Part shown: positions 24,886 to 37,134 of the stretch, one piece after another
Numbering within the stretch: the first letter of the stretch is position 1
Layout of the letters: every line of letters starts with the position of its first letter
Assembly (NCBI RefSeq): GCF_026072635.1
Contig: NZ_AP023081.1
Coordinates: 3,840,501 to 3,904,500 of the forward strand
Length of the DNA: 64,000 nucleotides
Origin: Pseudomonas solani
GTDB taxonomy: Bacteria > Pseudomonadota > Gammaproteobacteria > Pseudomonadales > Pseudomonadaceae
Direction of reading: 5' to 3'
The notes under the pieces: model-generated
Database searches by the model: none
Told to the model about the DNA's origin: nothing
The model's input: only the letters and a program-made list of their open reading frames with translations
Translations under genes and position numbers: made by a program

Positions 24886-26031
24886 GTGCAGACCCAGGGT
24901 TACTTCGACTTGCGTTTCGAAGCGGTGCGCGACGCGTTCGCCGCCCTGTTCGACGACTCCCAGGAGCGCGGCGCCGCGCTCTGCGTCCAGGTGGGCGGCG
25001 AGACCGTGGTCGACCTCTGGGCCGGGGTGGCCGACAAGGACGGCCAGGAGGCCTGGCAGACCGACACCATCCTCAACCTGTTCTCCTGCACCAAGACCTT
25101 CACCGCCGTCACTGCGTTGCAGCTGGTGGGCGAGGGCAAGCTCGAGCTGGACGTCCCCGTGGCCCGCTACTGGCCCGAGTTCGCCGCCGCCGGCAAGGAG
25201 CGCATCACCCTGCGCCAGTTACTCAGTCACCGCGCCGGCCTGCCGGCGATCCGTCAGCCGCTGCCGGCCGAAGCGCTCTACGACTGGCAGGCGATGACCG
25301 CCGCCCTGGCCGCCGAGGAACCCTGGTGGACGCCCGGCGAGGAACACGGCTACGCCCCCATCACCTACGGCTGGCTGGCCGGTGAGGCGATCCGCCTGGC
25401 TGATGGCCGTGGCCCGGGTGAATCCATCGCCGCGCGTATCGCCCGCCCCCTGGGGCTGGATTTCCACGTCGGCCTGGATGACGCCGAGTTCCACCGGGTG
25501 GCCCACATCGCCCGCGCCAAGGGCAACATGGGCGACGCCTCGGCCCAGCGCCTGCTCAAGTGCATGATGACCGAGCCCACCTCCCTCAGTACCCGCGCCT
25601 TCACCAACCCGCCGTCGATCATGACCAGCACCAACAAGCCGGAATGGCGGCGCATGCAGCAGCCGGCGGCCAACGGCCACGGCAATGCCCGCAGCCTGGC
25701 GGGTTTCTACGCCGGCCTGCTGGACGGCCAGTTGCTCGACTCCGCGCTGCTCGCCGAGCTCACCCGTGAGCACGCCATCGGCGACGACCGCACCCTGCTG
25801 ACCCGCACCCGTTTCGGCCTGGGCTGCATGCTCGACCAGCCGGACGTGGCCAACGCCACCTACGGCATGGGCCGCCTGGCCTTCGGTCACCCCGGCGCCG
25901 GTGGCTCCATCGGTTTCGCCGATCCCGAGCGTGAGGTCGCTTTCGGTTTCGTCACCAACACCCTCGGCCCCTATGTGCTGATGGACCCGCGCGCCCAGCA
26001 TCTGGCCCGCACCCTGGCGAGCTGCCTGTAG
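24886..26031 (+). CDS. Beta-lactamase-fold (class C/family VIII) esterase
   Basis: 381-aa serine hydrolase of the EstB/class C beta-lactamase fold. The S-x-x-K motif is Ser67-Cys-Thr-Lys70 (FSCTKTF); the second-motif Tyr is probably Tyr156 in YAPITYG; HPGAGGS near the C-terminus stands at the KTG position. No signal peptide, so probably cytoplasmic. Start GTG at 24886 is preferred because GAGGAG (24873-24878) is at the right spacing; an in-frame GTG lies two codons earlier. Matches PA1047 by position. Natural substrate unknown. Confidence 0.8.
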   Translation: MQTQGYFDLRFEAVRDAFAALFDDSQERGAALCVQVGGETVVDLWAGVADKDGQEAWQTDTILNLFSCTKTFTAVTALQLVGEGKLELDVPVARYWPEFAAAGKERITLRQLLSHRAGLPAIRQPLPAEALYDWQAMTAALAAEEPWWTPGEEHGYAPITYGWLAGEAIRLADGRGPGESIAARIARPLGLDFHVGLDDAEFHRVAHIARAKGNMGDASAQRLLKCMMTEPTSLSTRAFTNPPSIMTSTNKPEWRRMQQPAANGHGNARSLAGFYAGLLDGQLLDSALLAELTREHAIGDDRTLLTRTRFGLGCMLDQPDVANATYGMGRLAFGHPGAGGSIGFADPEREVAFGFVTNTLGPYVLMDPRAQHLARTLASCL

Positions 26032-26112
26032 CGGAACCGCTCGTCAGTTGCACGGAATATCCCTTTGCGGATGAAGGGGTTGCGTCCAGAATTTCAGCCT
26101 GTACCTGAGATT

Positions 26113-26138
26113 GATGCGCCATCATGCGATGGCGTATC
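26113..26138 (+). terminator. Hairpin between the esterase and ompA-like genes, possible weak terminator
   Basis: Arms GATGCGCCATC (26113-26123) and GATGGCGTATC (26128-26138), with one G-T wobble, are followed by a pyrimidine-rich stretch with TTTT. It could end the esterase transcript or act as a leader structure of the lipoprotein gene 35 bp downstream. Confidence 0.4.
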
Positions 26139-26172
26139 GCCTTCTCCTTTTACCTGTTACGGGGGCCCCGCG

Positions 26173-26877
26173 ATGAAGCTGCTCAAGTCGTCCACCTTGA
26201 TCCTCTGCATGACCGTTTCCGGTTGCAGCACCTTCAGCCACGACAAGCCGGCTGCGGACGCCCACGCGCAGAACAGCGGCACCAGCCATTGGTGGTGGCC
26301 GTTCGGTGGCAGCGACGACAAGGTGGCCAAGGCCGAGGTGCCCAAGGTCGACCAGAAGCTCACCCAGGCCTGGCTGGACCAGTACGAGCCGCGCCTGCGC
26401 GAGGCGGTGAAGGACAGCAAGCTGGAAGTGGAGCGCCGCGACAACCTGCTGGTGGTCACCGCGCCGGTGGAAGGTTCCTTCAACCCTGATCGCCCCAGCA
26501 TGCTGCTGCCCATCACCCTCGGCCCCTTCAGTCGTGTCGCCAAGCTGGTGGAAGGCGATCCGAAGACCGGTGTGCTGGTTCTCGGCCATGCCGACACCTC
26601 CGGCGAAGACGCCCTCAACCGCAAGCTCAGCCAGGAGCGCGCCCAGGCGGTGGCGGCGATCTTCCGCCTCAGTGGCCTGCAGCGCGACCGCCTGTCGCTC
26701 AAGGGTGTCGGCTCCGACATGCCCCGTGCCGCCAACGACAGCAAGGACGGCCGTGCCCTGAACCGCCGCGTGGAAATCCTCCTCACCCCGCAGGACACCC
26801 TGGTCGCCCTGCTGGCCCGCTACAACCAGCCGCCGAAGGTGGCCCAGCAAGTGGTTGCGGCAGATCAAGGCAAATGA
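26173..26877 (+). CDS. OmpA family lipoprotein (PA1048-like)
   Basis: 234 aa. Lipobox VSGC with Cys18, a linker with HWWWPFGG, then a central region and a C-terminal OmpA/MotB-type peptidoglycan-binding domain (VLGHADTSGEDALNRKLSQERA ... GRALNRRVEI). It belongs to a different subfamily from the tandem pair at 16.6-18.2 kb because it lacks the Gly-rich and TSP3 segments. No good SD before the ATG at 26173 (only a G-run), but the lipobox spacing supports it. Confidence 0.82.
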   Translation: MKLLKSSTLILCMTVSGCSTFSHDKPAADAHAQNSGTSHWWWPFGGSDDKVAKAEVPKVDQKLTQAWLDQYEPRLREAVKDSKLEVERRDNLLVVTAPVEGSFNPDRPSMLLPITLGPFSRVAKLVEGDPKTGVLVLGHADTSGEDALNRKLSQERAQAVAAIFRLSGLQRDRLSLKGVGSDMPRAANDSKDGRALNRRVEILLTPQDTLVALLARYNQPPKVAQQVVAADQGK

Positions 26878-26922
26878 GCCTTGCTTGGGTAAGCTAGGCC
26901 TTTCCTTTTGCAGGACGCCGAG

Positions 26923-27570
26923 ATGACCCAGACCCTCGCCGACATGCGTCGCGACTACACCCGCGACGGCCTCAGCGAAGCCCAGGCTCCCCAGGAGCCT
27001 TTCGCCCTGTTCCAGCAATGGTTCGGTGACGCGGTGAAGACCGAGCAACTGCCGGTCGAACCCAACGCCATGACCCTGGCGACCGTCGACGCCGACGGCC
27101 GCCCGCATTGCCGGGTGCTCCTGCTCAAGGGGCTCGATGCGCGGGGCTTCACCTTCTTCAGCAACTACGACAGCGCCAAGGGCGAGCAGCTCGCGGCCCG
27201 TCCGTTCGCCGCCATGACCTTCTTCTGGCCCAGCCTGGAGCGCCAGGTGCGCATCGAAGGCCGGGTGGAGCAGGTCACCGCCGAGGAGTCGGACGCCTAT
27301 TTCCAGGTGCGCCCGCTGGGCAGCCGCATCGGTGCCTGGGCTTCACCCCAGAGCCGGGTGATCGCCGACCGCGCCGAGCTGGAACAGCTGCTCGCCGAGA
27401 CCGAGCGACGCTTCCTCAACCTGGCGCCCACCTGCCCGCCGCACTGGGGCGGCTACCGCCTGCTGCCGGAGCGCGTCGAGTTCTGGCAGGGCCGTCCGAG
27501 CCGCCTGCACGACCGCCTCAACTACCGCTTGGTCGATGGCCAGTGGATGTTCGAACGCCTCGCCCCCTGA
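26923..27570 (+). CDS. pdxH: Pyridoxamine/pyridoxine 5'-phosphate oxidase PdxH
   Basis: FMN-dependent oxidase of 215 aa that makes pyridoxal 5'-phosphate from PNP or PMP, the last step of vitamin B6 synthesis and salvage. The conserved core is present: EPNAMTLATVDADGRPHCRVLLLKG (FMN site), FFSNYDSAKG, W-P-LERQVRIEGRVE, SRIGAWASPQS, and the C-terminal EFWQGRPSRLHDR. 215 aa is the usual Pseudomonas length as I recall. ATG chosen at 26923; the five codons upstream are not part of the family. Confidence 0.95.
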   Translation: MTQTLADMRRDYTRDGLSEAQAPQEPFALFQQWFGDAVKTEQLPVEPNAMTLATVDADGRPHCRVLLLKGLDARGFTFFSNYDSAKGEQLAARPFAAMTFFWPSLERQVRIEGRVEQVTAEESDAYFQVRPLGSRIGAWASPQSRVIADRAELEQLLAETERRFLNLAPTCPPHWGGYRLLPERVEFWQGRPSRLHDRLNYRLVDGQWMFERLAP

Positions 27571-27628
27571 GGCTTTCCTGAGCGGCATGCGCGCCCTGTA
27601 GACTGGCGGCTTCCCCTGGAGGCCGCCC

Positions 27629-28783
27629 ATGCTCGAACTCGACTCCACCCTGGCGCAGCACATCGTCGACCGTGCCATGGCCATCCTTCCGTACAACATC
27701 AACGTCATGGATGCCCAGGGCATGATCATCGGCAGCGGCGACCCGCTGCGCGTGCATACCCGCCACGAGGGTGCCCAACTGGTGCTGGCCAACCGCCGCG
27801 TGGTGGAGATCGACGAGCAGGCTGCCGCCTGCCTGCGCGGCGTGCGCCCCGGGGTGAACCTGCCGCTGTTCCATGCCGAACGGCTGATCGGCGTGCTCGG
27901 CATCACCGGCGAGCCGGATGCGGTGCGCCCCTATGCCGAACTGGTGCGCATGGCTGCCGAGATGCTGGTGGAGCAGCGTCAACTGCAGGCCGAGCGGCAC
28001 TGGCAGCGCCACCAGCTGGACGCCTGGCTGAACCAGCTCGCCGATCCGCAGACCGACCTGGTGCACCTGGCCGCCGAAGCCGAGCGCATTGGCCTGCAAC
28101 TGCCCTGGAGGCAGCAGGTCTGCGTGCTGGAACTGGTGGAGGAGGGGGACCCGCAGGAGCGTCGGGCACGGGTGCTGGATGGCCTGGCCCGACAGGGGAT
28201 GCTGTGTGCGGCGCTGTCGGCCCGCGAGCTGATCTGCTGCCGCCTCTTCAGTGCCGAGCGCGATGACGATACCTGGCTGGCCCAGGCCGACGAACGTGGC
28301 TGGGGCATCGCCCGCCTGTGCATCAGCGACCCCCAGGCCGGCATCGGTGACCTGCGCGAAGCCGCCCTGGCGACCCGGTCGCTGCATGCCTTCGCCCGTG
28401 CCTGCCGAGCGCAGCAGCGCATCTTCCACCTGGAGGAGCACCGCTTGTCGACGCTGCTGTTCAGCCAGCGCAGCAACTGGCTGCTACGGCGCTGGCTCGG
28501 CCCGCTGCAGGCGCTGGTCGATGCGGATGACGACGGCGTGCTGTGTCGCACCCTGCAGTGTTGGCGCGAGCACGATGGGCACGGCAATGCCTGTGCCCAG
28601 GCCCTCGGCATTCACCGCAACACCCTGCGCTACCGGCTGGAGCGCATCGCCGAACTGGTGGGGCTGGAGCGCCCGCGTCACGACCAGTTGCTGTTGCTCG
28701 GCCTGGGGCTGGACCTGCTGGGCTGGCCCAAGGTCGATTGTGCGAATGCACGGATGGGTGGCATCGAAGACGCTGTCCGTTAG
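27629..28783 (+). CDS. cdaR: Sugar diacid/glycerate utilisation regulator, CdaR family
   Basis: 384 aa. N-terminal sugar-diacid recognition domain (~2-135, beginning LDSTLAQHIVDRAMAILPYNINVMD and containing GVLGITGEP), a variable middle, and a C-terminal PucR-type helix-turn-helix (~325-375, with IHRNTLRYRLERI). E. coli CdaR activates glucarate, galactarate and glycerate genes. Immediately upstream of a GntP permease and a glycerate kinase on the same strand, which it most likely activates in response to glycerate. Confidence 0.85.
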   Translation: MLELDSTLAQHIVDRAMAILPYNINVMDAQGMIIGSGDPLRVHTRHEGAQLVLANRRVVEIDEQAAACLRGVRPGVNLPLFHAERLIGVLGITGEPDAVRPYAELVRMAAEMLVEQRQLQAERHWQRHQLDAWLNQLADPQTDLVHLAAEAERIGLQLPWRQQVCVLELVEEGDPQERRARVLDGLARQGMLCAALSARELICCRLFSAERDDDTWLAQADERGWGIARLCISDPQAGIGDLREAALATRSLHAFARACRAQQRIFHLEEHRLSTLLFSQRSNWLLRRWLGPLQALVDADDDGVLCRTLQCWREHDGHGNACAQALGIHRNTLRYRLERIAELVGLERPRHDQLLLLGLGLDLLGWPKVDCANARMGGIEDAVR

Positions 28784-28869
28784 GTCGTATGCATAAGGCT
28801 ATTGCGCTCGGGATCGCGCAAAATCGGGCGGCTATCCGGCATCCATAACAACAACTAAGGAGTCCGCAC

Positions 28870-30228
28870 ATGGGCCTGGTCCTGATCCTGGCGGCGTTGA
28901 TCGCCTTCATCGTGCTGTCCACCACTCGCTTTAAACTGCACCCCTTCCTCGCGCTGCTCGCCGCGGCCTTCATCGCCGGCTTCGCCTACCAGGTGCCCAC
29001 CGGCGAGATCGTCAAGACCATCACCACCGGCTTCGGCAGCATCCTTGGCTACATCGGCATCGTCATCGTCCTGGGGACCGTCATCGGCGTGATCCTCGAG
29101 CGCAGCGGCGCGGCCATCACCATGGCCGAGACGGTCATCCGCCTACTGGGCGAACGCTTCCCCACCCTGACCATGTCGATCATCGGCTACCTGGTGTCCA
29201 TCCCGGTGTTCTGCGACTCCGGTTTCGTCATCCTCAACTCGCTGAAGAACGCCCTGGCGGCGCGCATGCGCGTCTCCACCGTGGCCATGAGCGTGGCCTT
29301 GGCCACCGGCCTCTATGCCACCCACACCTTCGTGCCGCCCACCCCCGGCCCCATCGCCGCCGCCGGCAATCTGGGCCTGGATGCCAGCCTCGGGCTGGTG
29401 ATCGCCGTCGGGCTGGTAGTGGCACTGGCCACCGCCCTGGCCGGCATGTGGTGGGCCAACCGCTTCATCGGCCGTGAGGTGGAGTTGGAGGACGACCCGC
29501 TTTCGCAATCGGCGGACCAGGACTTCGCCGCCCTGCGCGCCGGCTACGGCAAGCTGCCCAGTGCCTTCCAGGCCTTCGCGCCGATCTTCGTGCCCATCCT
29601 GTTGATCTGCCTGGGCTCCATCGCCGCCTTCCCCGCCAAGCCCTTCGGCAGCGGCACCTTCTTCGGCCTGCTGAGCTTCCTCGGCCAGCCGGTGGTGGCC
29701 CTGCTGGTGGGCGTCGCCCTGGCCTGCACGCTGCTCAAGAGCGACGACAAGCGCAAGGAATTCCATGATCGTGTGGTGGAGGGCATCGTCTCCGCTGCGC
29801 CCATCCTGCTGATCACCGGTGCCGGCGGCGCGTTCGGTGCCATGCTCAAGGTCACTCCCCTGGGCGACTACCTGGGCAGCACCCTCTCGGCGCTGGGCAT
29901 CGGCCTGTTCATGCCTTTCGTGGTCGCCGCCGCATTGAAGACTGCACAAGGCTCGACCACCGTGGCGCTGGTCACCACTTCCGCCTTGGTGGCGCCGCTG
30001 CTCGGGCAGCTTGGCCTGGACAGCGAGATGGGCCGTGTGCTCACCGTGATGGCCATCGGCGCCGGCGCCATGACCGTGTCCCATGCCAACGACAGCTTCT
30101 TCTGGGTGGTCACCCAGTTCAGCCGTATGCCGGTGTCCCTGGCCTACCGCGCGCAGACCCTGGCGACCCTGGTACAGGGTATCGTCGGCATGCTCGTCAC
30201 CTGGCTGCTCAGCCTGATCCTGCTCTGA
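28870..30228 (+). CDS. GntP family permease (gluconate/glycerate:H+ symporter type)
   Basis: 452-aa inner-membrane transporter with about 12 hydrophobic segments. Family signatures: VFCDSGFVILNSLKN and GLYATHTFVPPTPGPIAAAGN early; ITGAGGAFGAM and KTAQGSTTVALVTT later; SHANDSFFWVVTQFSRM near the end. An SD (AAGGAG, 28856-28861) precedes the ATG. Its place between cdaR and glycerate kinase suggests glycerate (or a related hydroxy acid) as the substrate. Confidence 0.88.
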   Translation: MGLVLILAALIAFIVLSTTRFKLHPFLALLAAAFIAGFAYQVPTGEIVKTITTGFGSILGYIGIVIVLGTVIGVILERSGAAITMAETVIRLLGERFPTLTMSIIGYLVSIPVFCDSGFVILNSLKNALAARMRVSTVAMSVALATGLYATHTFVPPTPGPIAAAGNLGLDASLGLVIAVGLVVALATALAGMWWANRFIGREVELEDDPLSQSADQDFAALRAGYGKLPSAFQAFAPIFVPILLICLGSIAAFPAKPFGSGTFFGLLSFLGQPVVALLVGVALACTLLKSDDKRKEFHDRVVEGIVSAAPILLITGAGGAFGAMLKVTPLGDYLGSTLSALGIGLFMPFVVAAALKTAQGSTTVALVTTSALVAPLLGQLGLDSEMGRVLTVMAIGAGAMTVSHANDSFFWVVTQFSRMPVSLAYRAQTLATLVQGIVGMLVTWLLSLILL

Positions 30229-30279
30229 CCGCAGTACCGCCCGGAGCCAGGTGCTCCGGGCACATCCCGAGGTAACCCG

Positions 30280-31428
30280 ATGAAGATTGTGATTGCTCCC
30301 GATTCCTTCAAGGAAAGCCTGAGCGCGCCCGAAGTGGCTGCCGCCATCGGGCGCGGCTGGTCGTCGGTATTCCGGGCGGCCCAAGTGCTGCTTCGGCCCA
30401 TGGCCGATGGCGGCGAAGGCACGGTGGACACGGTGCTCGCGGCCAGCGGTGGCGAGCGGCGTATGGCGACCGTGCGCGGGCCCCTGGGGGATGAGGTCGA
30501 GGCGCACTGGGGCTGGCTGGGGGAGGGCAGCGCCATCATCGAAATGGCTGCCGCCAGCGGGCTGCATCTGGTGCCCGCCAGCGAGCGGGACGCTACCCGT
30601 ACCAGCAGCTTCGGCACCGGTGAGCTGATCCGCCAAGCCCTGGACGCCGGCGCCACGCGCATCATCCTCGGCCTGGGCGGCAGTGCCACCAACGATGGCG
30701 GGGCCGGCCTCATGCAGGCCCTGGGGCTGCGCCTGCTGGATGCCGACGGGCGCGAGCTGCCACCCGGTGGCGCTGCCCTGGCCGATCTGGCGCGGATCGA
30801 TCGCGGCGGCCTCGATTCACGCCTCGCCCATGTGCAGTTCGAAGTCGCGGCGGATGTGGATAACCCGCTCTGTGGTTCCCGGGGCGCCTCCTACGTCTTC
30901 GGCCCGCAGAAGGGTGCGAGCCCGGCACAGGTCGAGCAGCTGGATGCGGCGCTGCAACGTTATGCACAGGTGGTCGCCCAGGAACTGGGGCAGGACCACA
31001 GCCAGCAACCCGGCGTCGGTGCGGCCGGTGGGTTGGGCTTCGCTGCCCGGGCCTTCCTCGGGGCGTGTTTTCGTCCGGGGATCGAGCTGGTCGCTGAACT
31101 GGCCGGGTTGGCCGAGGCGGTGCAGGGCGCCGACCTGGTGATCACCGGAGAAGGGCGTCTCGACTCCCAGAGCCTGCATGGCAAGACGCCGGTGGGCGTG
31201 GCGCGTGTCGCACGGGCCGCCGGCGTGCCGGTCATCGCCCTGGCGGGCAGCCTGGGGGAGGGTTACCAGCGCCTGCGCGAGGCGGGTATCGAGGCGGCCT
31301 TCAGCCTGGTGCCCGGGCCGATGACGCTAGAGCGGGCGATGGCCGTGGCCGGTGATGAACTGGAGGCGCGTGCCGCCGATATCGCCCGGCTCTGGGCCTT
31401 GGCGGGGCGGGCTCAGGCCCCGGGGTAG
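30280..31428 (+). CDS. glxK: Glycerate 2-kinase (GarK/GlxK family)
   Basis: Phosphorylates D-glycerate with ATP; 382 aa, the usual family size. Conserved elements: IAPDSFKESLSAPEVAAAI at the start, MADGGEGTVDT, GLGGSATNDGG(AG)MMQALG-like region, FGPQKGA, and TGEGRLDSQSLHGKTPVGVAR. The family makes 2-phosphoglycerate (GarK/GlxK type). It is downstream of the GntP permease by 51 bp, apparently one operon for glycerate uptake and entry to glycolysis. Its 3' end overlaps a convergent small gene by 16 bp. Confidence 0.92.
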   Translation: MKIVIAPDSFKESLSAPEVAAAIGRGWSSVFRAAQVLLRPMADGGEGTVDTVLAASGGERRMATVRGPLGDEVEAHWGWLGEGSAIIEMAAASGLHLVPASERDATRTSSFGTGELIRQALDAGATRIILGLGGSATNDGGAGLMQALGLRLLDADGRELPPGGAALADLARIDRGGLDSRLAHVQFEVAADVDNPLCGSRGASYVFGPQKGASPAQVEQLDAALQRYAQVVAQELGQDHSQQPGVGAAGGLGFAARAFLGACFRPGIELVAELAGLAEAVQGADLVITGEGRLDSQSLHGKTPVGVARVARAAGVPVIALAGSLGEGYQRLREAGIEAAFSLVPGPMTLERAMAVAGDELEARAADIARLWALAGRAQAPG

Positions 31429-31649
31429 CGCTGGGCGGCGCGCTCCAGCCAGGCGGGCAGGTCCTTGCGCTTGACCTTCTCGCGGCGGGCGGCCTGCAGC
31501 TGTTCGAGCATGTAGTTGCGGCGAGCGGCGTCCGCGCCGGCGAGGGACAGCGCCAGGTCACGGTCCATCCAGCGCTTGATGCGCACGTAAATCCACCAGT
31601 GGAAATACAGCCCCGCTGCGGTGGTGGTGACGATGATGAAGTAATCCAT
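31413..31649 (-). CDS. Small membrane-anchored conserved hypothetical protein
   Basis: 78 aa: one N-terminal membrane helix (IIVTTTAAGLYFHWWIYV) followed by a basic/amphipathic tail. The hydrophobic-then-charged pattern and the position between glycerate kinase and the SlyB-like gene suggest a real gene. Function unknown. The 3' ends of this gene and glycerate kinase overlap by 16 bp with no terminator between. Confidence 0.65.
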   Translation of the reverse strand: MDYFIIVTTTAAGLYFHWWIYVRIKRWMDRDLALSLAGADAARRNYMLEQLQAARREKVKRKDLPAWLERAAQRYPGA

Positions 31650-31807
31650 GAACTACCCTTGCTCTGGCGGCACCCGGGCGCCTTGGCGTTGTCCGAGTGG
31701 TGAGTCTGTATGGAAACTGAACGGGTCGGCAGTTTGTTCAGGCGCCGGGTGACAGTTTCCGCCGCTGCGGAGTCTAATGGACGAGCATCCAATCTGGAGG
31801 AAATGCT

Positions 31808-32272
31808 ATGCGTAAATCCGTTCTGCTAGTCGCTTCGTTCTCTGCGGTAGCGATGCTTCTGGGCGGCTGTCAGTCGAGCCTGACCGGAGACACCTATTCG
31901 CGCGACGAAGCACGCCAGGTGCAGACCGTGCGCATGGGCACCATCGAATCGCTGCGTCCGGTGAAGATCGAAGGTACCAAGACCCCGATCGGCGCAGGCG
32001 CCGGTGCGGTCGTCGGCGGTGTCGGCGGCAGCGCCATCGGTGGCGGGCGTGGCAGTGTGGTAGCGGCTGTGATCGGTGCGGTTGCCGGTGGCCTGCTGGG
32101 CGCTGCGACCGAAGAAGGCCTGACCCGTACCCAGGGCGTCGAGATCACCGTTCGCGAAGACGACGGCTCCATGCGCGCCTATGTGCAGGAAGTGCAGGAA
32201 AACGAGATTTTCCGTGTAGGCGAGCGCGTTCGCATCATGACCGTCAACGGTACCAGCCGCGTTTCCCACTGA
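31808..32272 (+). CDS. slyB: SlyB-like glycine-zipper outer-membrane lipoprotein
   Basis: 154 aa. Lipobox LGGC with Cys21, then DTYSRDEARQVQTVRMGTIESLRPVKIEGT, a glycine-zipper hydrophobic stretch (GAGAGAVVGGVGGSAIGGG...AVAGGLLGAATEEG) and a beta-rich C-terminal domain. This is the SlyB/Pcp/OsmB layout; SlyB in enterics is PhoPQ-controlled and stabilises outer-membrane proteins. CTGGAGG precedes the ATG. Position corresponds to PA1053. Confidence 0.85.
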   Translation: MRKSVLLVASFSAVAMLLGGCQSSLTGDTYSRDEARQVQTVRMGTIESLRPVKIEGTKTPIGAGAGAVVGGVGGSAIGGGRGSVVAAVIGAVAGGLLGAATEEGLTRTQGVEITVREDDGSMRAYVQEVQENEIFRVGERVRIMTVNGTSRVSH

Positions 32273-32342
32273 TCCCGGTTCGCCTGCAGGAGCGAGTCGG
32301 CCCCCGTTTCGTCTCCCGTCTGCATCGCTGCCTTCCCAACGC

Positions 32343-32364
32343 GGCTGCCCCTCATGGGGTAGCC
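32343..32364 (+). terminator. Possible hairpin terminator after the SlyB-like gene
   Basis: Arms GGCT-CCCC and GGGG-AGCC around a short TCAT loop; no clean T-run follows, so efficiency is uncertain. It lies in the 235-bp region ahead of the antiporter operon, in which I see no gene. Confidence 0.35.
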
Positions 32365-32507
32365 GTCGTCGTTTCAGGGAGACGGGTTTCGCTAGTTTTT
32401 TGAAATAATTCAATGCATGTCCGGCAATCGATAGTTATGGATAATCGTCGAGTTTTCGCCTTGCCGGACTTCAGCGCTGGACGGGGCCTAGTTTGGGAGG
32501 GTCATCG

Positions 32508-35302
<2,795 letters not shown>

Positions 35303-35303
<1 letters not shown>

Positions 35304-35635
35304 TGGAGGCCCTGTTCGCCGTCACCCTTGGCCTGCTCACCGCCAGCGGCATCTACCTGCTGCTGCGGGCGCGCACCTTCCCCGTGGTACTGGGGCTGAC
35401 CCTGCTGTCCTATGCCGTCAACCTGTTCCTCTTCGCCATGGGCCGCCTGGCCGGCGACGCGGCGGTGATCGGCAGCGGCGGCCAGTACGCCGACCCGCTG
35501 CCCCAGGCGCTGGTGCTCACCGCCATCGTCATCGGCTTCGCCGTGACCGCCTTCGTGGTGACCCTGGCGCTGCGCGGCGTGGGCGAGCTGGGCAATGACC
35601 ACGTGGATGGCCGCGCGGACGGGGAGGGGCGATGA
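35303..35635 (+). CDS. mnhC: Na+/H+ antiporter subunit C (NuoK-like)
   Basis: 110 aa with three TM helices, NuoK-like. GIYLLLRARTFPVVLGLTLLSYAVNLFLFAMG and DPLPQALVLTAIVIGFAVTAFVVTLALR are family-typical. Its start overlaps the mnhA stop by one base (TGATG) and its stop overlaps mnhD (ATGA). Works with the A/B and D subunits in the membrane. Confidence 0.93.
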
Positions 35636-37134
35636 GTCACCTGTCCATCCTGCCGATCCTGATTCCGATGTTCGCCGGGGCATTGCTGCTGATGTTGCCC
35701 TCCCTGGAGCGGCTCAAGCGCAGCATCTCGGTGCTCGCCACCCTGGCCCTGGTGCCCCTGGCGCTGGTGCTGATGGCCCGCGCCGACGACGGCCAACTGC
35801 AGGTCTATGCCCTGGGGGGCTGGCAGCCGCCGTTCGGCATCGTCCTGCTGCTGGACCGCTTCGCCGCGCTGATGCTGCTGGCCACCGCCGTGCTCGGCAG
35901 CGCCGTGGTGCTCTATGCCATTCGTGGCGACGACCGCCGTGGCCTGCGCTTCCATGCGTTACTGCAGTTCCAGCTGCTGGGCATCAACGGCGCCTTCCTG
36001 ACGGGTGACCTGTTCAACCTTTTCGTGTTCTTCGAGGTCATGCTGATCGCCTCCTACGCGCTGCTGTTCCACGGCGGCGGTGCGGAGCGGGTGCGTGCCG
36101 GGCTGCACTACGTGGTGCTCAACCTGGTGGGCTCGGCGTTCTTCCTGATCGCCGTCGGCGTGCTCTATGGCATCACCGGCACCCTGAACATGAGCGACCT
36201 GGCCAACAAGGTGGCCCTGGCCGATGCCGACAGCGCGCCGCTGCTGGCCGCCGCCGGGCTGCTCCTGCTGGTGGTGTTCGCCCTCAAGGCGGCACTGCTG
36301 CCGCTGCACTTCTGGCTGCCACGCGCCTATTCGGCTGCCAGTGCGCCGGTGGCGGCGCTGTTCGCGATCATGACCAAGGTCGGCGTCTACTCCATCGTCC
36401 GCGTCTACCTGCTGGTGTTCGGCGCCGGTGCCGGGCAGCTGGCCGATCTCGCCCTCGACTGGCTCTGGCCCCTGGCCCTGGCCACCATGGCGCTGGCCGC
36501 CATCGGTGCCCTGGCCGCCGACCGCCTGCAGGGGCTGGTGGCCTACATGGTGCTGCTCTCCGCCGGCACCCTGCTGGCCGCCGTGGCCCTGGGGACCCCC
36601 GAGTCCCTTGCCGCCGCGCTGTTCTACCTGCTGCACAGCACCTGGGTGGCCGGCGGGATGTTCCTGCTCGCCGACCTGATCGCCCGCCAGCGCGGCGACA
36701 AGGCCGGCCTGCTGGTGCAGGGCCCAGCGCTGATGAACCCGCACCTGCTGGGCGGCGCCTTCTTCTTCGCTGCCATCGCCGTGGCTGGCCTGCCGCCCCT
36801 GTCCGGTTTCATCGGCAAGGTGCTGCTGCTCAAGGCGGTGGCGCCGGGCATGCAGGCGGCGCTGCTGTGGTCGGCGCTGCTGGGCGGCAGCCTGCTCGGC
36901 CTCATCGCCCTCAGCCGTGCCGGCAGCACGCTGTTCTGGCGGGTCGGCAACGACAGGCTCGGCAGCGCCGAACTGGACCGTGGCCGCCTGCTGGCGACCT
37001 TGGCCCTGCTGGCCACCGCCGTGGCGCTGGTGGTCTTCGCCGCGCCGCTGCTGGAGTACGTCCAGGCCACCGCCGCGCAGCTGCATGACGTCGGCCTCTA
37101 TCGCCAGGTGAGCCTGCAAGGAGTGGCGCCATGA
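35632..37134 (+). CDS. mnhD: Na+/H+ antiporter subunit D (NuoM/N-like)
   Basis: 500 aa, about 14 TM helices, homologous to the NuoM/NuoN proton-pumping subunits. The quinone/antiporter-like core is seen in FFEVMLIASYALLFHG, LKAALLPLHFWLPRAYSAASAPVAALFAIMTKVGVYSIVRV and GLPPLSGFIGKVLLLKA. Overlaps mnhC and mnhE by 4 nt on each side. Confidence 0.93.
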   Translation: MSHLSILPILIPMFAGALLLMLPSLERLKRSISVLATLALVPLALVLMARADDGQLQVYALGGWQPPFGIVLLLDRFAALMLLATAVLGSAVVLYAIRGDDRRGLRFHALLQFQLLGINGAFLTGDLFNLFVFFEVMLIASYALLFHGGGAERVRAGLHYVVLNLVGSAFFLIAVGVLYGITGTLNMSDLANKVALADADSAPLLAAAGLLLLVVFALKAALLPLHFWLPRAYSAASAPVAALFAIMTKVGVYSIVRVYLLVFGAGAGQLADLALDWLWPLALATMALAAIGALAADRLQGLVAYMVLLSAGTLLAAVALGTPESLAAALFYLLHSTWVAGGMFLLADLIARQRGDKAGLLVQGPALMNPHLLGGAFFFAAIAVAGLPPLSGFIGKVLLLKAVAPGMQAALLWSALLGGSLLGLIALSRAGSTLFWRVGNDRLGSAELDRGRLLATLALLATAVALVVFAAPLLEYVQATAAQLHDVGLYRQVSLQGVAP

